From NCBI GenBank assembly GCA_910587295.1, contig CAJULP010000011.1, positions 1 through 61,329 of the forward strand: DNA of 61,329 nt, given 5' to 3'. The notes beneath the pieces were generated by a model. The model had not been told where the DNA came from, ran no database searches, and saw only the letters and a program-made list of their open reading frames with translations. This stretch comes from an uncultured Lachnospiraceae bacterium. GTDB lineage: Bacteria > Bacillota > Clostridia > Lachnospirales > Lachnospiraceae. Shown here in pieces: positions 59,945-61,329 of this stretch (position 1 is its first letter; the number at the start of each line of letters is the position of its first letter). Position numbers and translations under genes: made by a program.

Positions 59945-59972
59945 GTTACATCCTCCTCTTTAAATTGTTATT

Positions 59973-61010
59973 TTACCAGATTCCCAGGATACGCTGCATA
60001 AGAAGGCTGACAGCCGTGATTCCTGTCCAGCAACAGAATCCCATAATGATCGGTTTGCCGCCGGTCCTGATCAGTTTCACAATATTGGTGTTTAAGCCAA
60101 TTGCCGCCATGGCAAGGACGATGAAGAACTTGCTGAGTTCCTTGATGGGGGCAAAAACACTGGAATCAATTCCTGCGGATGCCGCAATCGTAGTAATGAC
60201 GGATGCTGCTATAAAATACAGGATAAACATAGGGAAAATCTGTTTGATGCTGACTTTTTTTTCTTCGGAGCCGTTTCCCTTTTCCCTTCGGGTCCTGATA
60301 AAGGCAAGCACAAGAGTGATGGGGATGATCGCAAGGGTGCGGGTCAGCTTTACTGTCACGGCAGTATCCAGGGTAGCGGAGCCCAGGTTCCACATGTTAT
60401 CCCAGGTGGAAGCGGCTGCCGTTACGGAAGATGTGTCGTTAACGGCAGTTCCGGCAAAAATACCGAAGGCTTCTCCGGAGATAGTGGAAAATCCAAGGAA
60501 TTTCCCCAGTGTTGGGAAAAGCAGTGCGGCCAGCACATTAAAGAAAAAAATAACGGAAATCGCCTGTGCCACTTCCTCGTCATCGGCATCAATGACCGGA
60601 GCGGTTGCCGCAATGGCGGAGCCGCCGCAAATGGAGGAGCCTACGCCCACCAACGTGGAAATCTTCCCCGGGATGTGCAGTGCTTTATGCAGGATGTATG
60701 CAATGACTAAAGCAGTGGAAATGGTGCTGAGGATAATGGGAAGTGACTGCTTACCGGTTTGTAAGATAACATTTAAGTTTAAGCCGAACCCCAGCAGAAT
60801 AACTGCCCATTGCAGTATTTTTTTGGAGGTAAATTTGATCCCTGCCTCAAAAGGGCTTTTATTTTTGATCAAAAGGGTAATGATCATGCCGGCCAGGATT
60901 GCAATGACCGCGCCTCCGATGATGGGGAAACGCTTTCCTAAAAACCATGAGGGGATTGCAATGCACAGGCAGATCAGGATGCCTTTCCAGTTTTTCTTCA
61001 TAAAGTCCAT
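59973..61010 (-). CDS. YeiH/UPF0324-family membrane transporter
   Basis: A polytopic inner-membrane protein of 345 residues with ten or so helices (ILICLCIAIPSWFLGKRFPI, ILQWAVILLGFGLNLNVILQ) and the family signature VGVGSSICGGSAIAATAPVI. Members are annotated as putative sulfate exporters; some are linked to taurine or sulfite handling. The ATG at 61010 follows AAGGAG by about 10 bases; the open frame to 61040 precedes that box. It is followed on the same strand by the aldo/keto reductase gene. Confidence 0.88.
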   Translation of the reverse strand: MDFMKKNWKGILICLCIAIPSWFLGKRFPIIGGAVIAILAGMIITLLIKNKSPFEAGIKFTSKKILQWAVILLGFGLNLNVILQTGKQSLPIILSTISTALVIAYILHKALHIPGKISTLVGVGSSICGGSAIAATAPVIDADDEEVAQAISVIFFFNVLAALLFPTLGKFLGFSTISGEAFGIFAGTAVNDTSSVTAAASTWDNMWNLGSATLDTAVTVKLTRTLAIIPITLVLAFIRTRREKGNGSEEKKVSIKQIFPMFILYFIAASVITTIAASAGIDSSVFAPIKELSKFFIVLAMAAIGLNTNIVKLIRTGGKPIIMGFCCWTGITAVSLLMQRILGIW

Positions 61011-61131
61011 GATTATGTTTCTCCTTGTGTGACTCAACATGCCAGATATGACTTGTCGGTATTTTTAAACAGTATATCATAGGTCAGCCGTAAATGCATT
61101 ACTTGAAAAAAATGGAAAAAATTTTTGTGAA

Positions 61132-61178
61132 GGAACAATAATTCTTGACATTGGAGTGATTGTTCCACTCTTTTTTTT
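61132..61178 (+). terminator. Hairpin with T-run near the window end
   Basis: GGAACAAT (61132-61139) pairs with ATTGTTCC (61159-61166); alternatively GAGTG (61154-61158) pairs with CACTC (61166-61170). CTCTTTTTTTT follows. The two pairings exclude each other. No gene precedes it on the plus strand within 90 bases, so it could be the attenuator of a leader; a TTGACA at 61145-61150 lies within it. Bases 61179-61329 show no supportable gene. Confidence 0.4.
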
Positions 61179-61329
61179 ATAGTAAATATGAGCAGTCTCG
61201 GAAACTCAATAGCGAATAGGCAGGAAAGGGTTGACTTTCAGAAATGAGAGGGATAAGGGATGGATGATTGTGGGGCTTGAGCAGTCCAGAGAGCATAAAG
61301 AATAAAAATGTGCATGACTTTAAAGCCTG

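Noticed and set aside
59965..61032. 355-residue plus-strand ORF opposite the YeiH-family gene
   Set aside because: The minus strand encodes a clear membrane-transporter family with a ribosome binding site; the plus frame is its shadow, with unnatural composition.
1..61329. CRISPR arrays, tRNA or rRNA genes, insertion sequences, prophage
   Set aside because: No regularly spaced repeats, tRNA-like cloverleaf, rRNA sequence, transposase or phage structural gene was recognised anywhere in the window.

Overview
The window looks like chromosomal DNA from an anaerobic, spore-forming Firmicute, most likely a member of the Lachnospiraceae (Clostridia). The evidence is the reverse-type rubrerythrin with a PerR regulator, the hup-rqcP-yabP-yabQ-divIC-spoIIE sporulation block, an archaeal-type prolyl-tRNA synthetase, an HPr without the Ser46 regulatory serine, and many sugar-utilisation genes run by YesMN-type two-component systems. 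All calls come from reading the sequence and translations; no database search was run.

Layout. 0.2-3.7 kb: adenosylhomocysteinase, then an oxidative-stress region on the minus strand (perR-reverse rubrerythrin, a 57-residue rubredoxin, a 3' scrap of a second rubrerythrin and a decayed BrnT toxin gene). 3.8-11.8 kb: a co-oriented series of histidine kinase, response regulator, a 1,110-residue J-like/TPR protein, an HscC-like Hsp70 and an RluA-type pseudouridine synthase. 11.9-20 kb: AI-2E-type permease, a broken AAA/PD-(D/E)XK gene, O-antigen-ligase-like protein, proS, cca, a CotS-like kinase. 20-26.2 kb: PEGA-domain lipoprotein, HU, rqcP, yabP, yabQ, divIC, a short soluble spoIIE behind a promoter of Spo0A-activated type, then a LytTR regulator and GHKL kinase. 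26.4-30.1 kb: two ABC exporter half-transporters, both damaged at or near the Walker A motif.

30.1-45.2 kb is a glycan-use region: GH105, polysaccharide deacetylase, an AT-rich patch holding a dGTPase-like remnant and an orphan nucleotidyltransferase, GH4 divergent from an AraC regulator, a YesM/YesN pair, a solute-binding lipoprotein with two permeases, GH5, an esterase and a MATE pump. 45.2-47.3 kb: a hemerythrin/CheX-like fusion and a decayed zinc-finger/HTH/Panacea antitoxin locus. 47.5-54.8 kb: a GH29 fucosidase followed by a second YesN/YesM/transport set in which regulator, kinase, permease and second binding protein have each lost internal DNA, while one binding lipoprotein and the YesL-like protein remain open. 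54.9-61 kb: amylosucrase-like GH13, HPr and Enzyme I, a ferredoxin-type aldo/keto reductase and a YeiH-family transporter.

The strongest themes are (1) a classical Spo0A-type 21-bp-spacer promoter for spoIIE, with two mirrored 0A boxes; (2) a LytTR/GHKL pair with a 21-bp-phased repeat in front of a damaged ABC exporter; (3) recurrent decay by internal deletion; and (4) two long hairpins, each inside a short ribosome-binding-site-led ORF next to a toxin-antitoxin remnant. I found no tRNA, rRNA, CRISPR array or insertion sequence.
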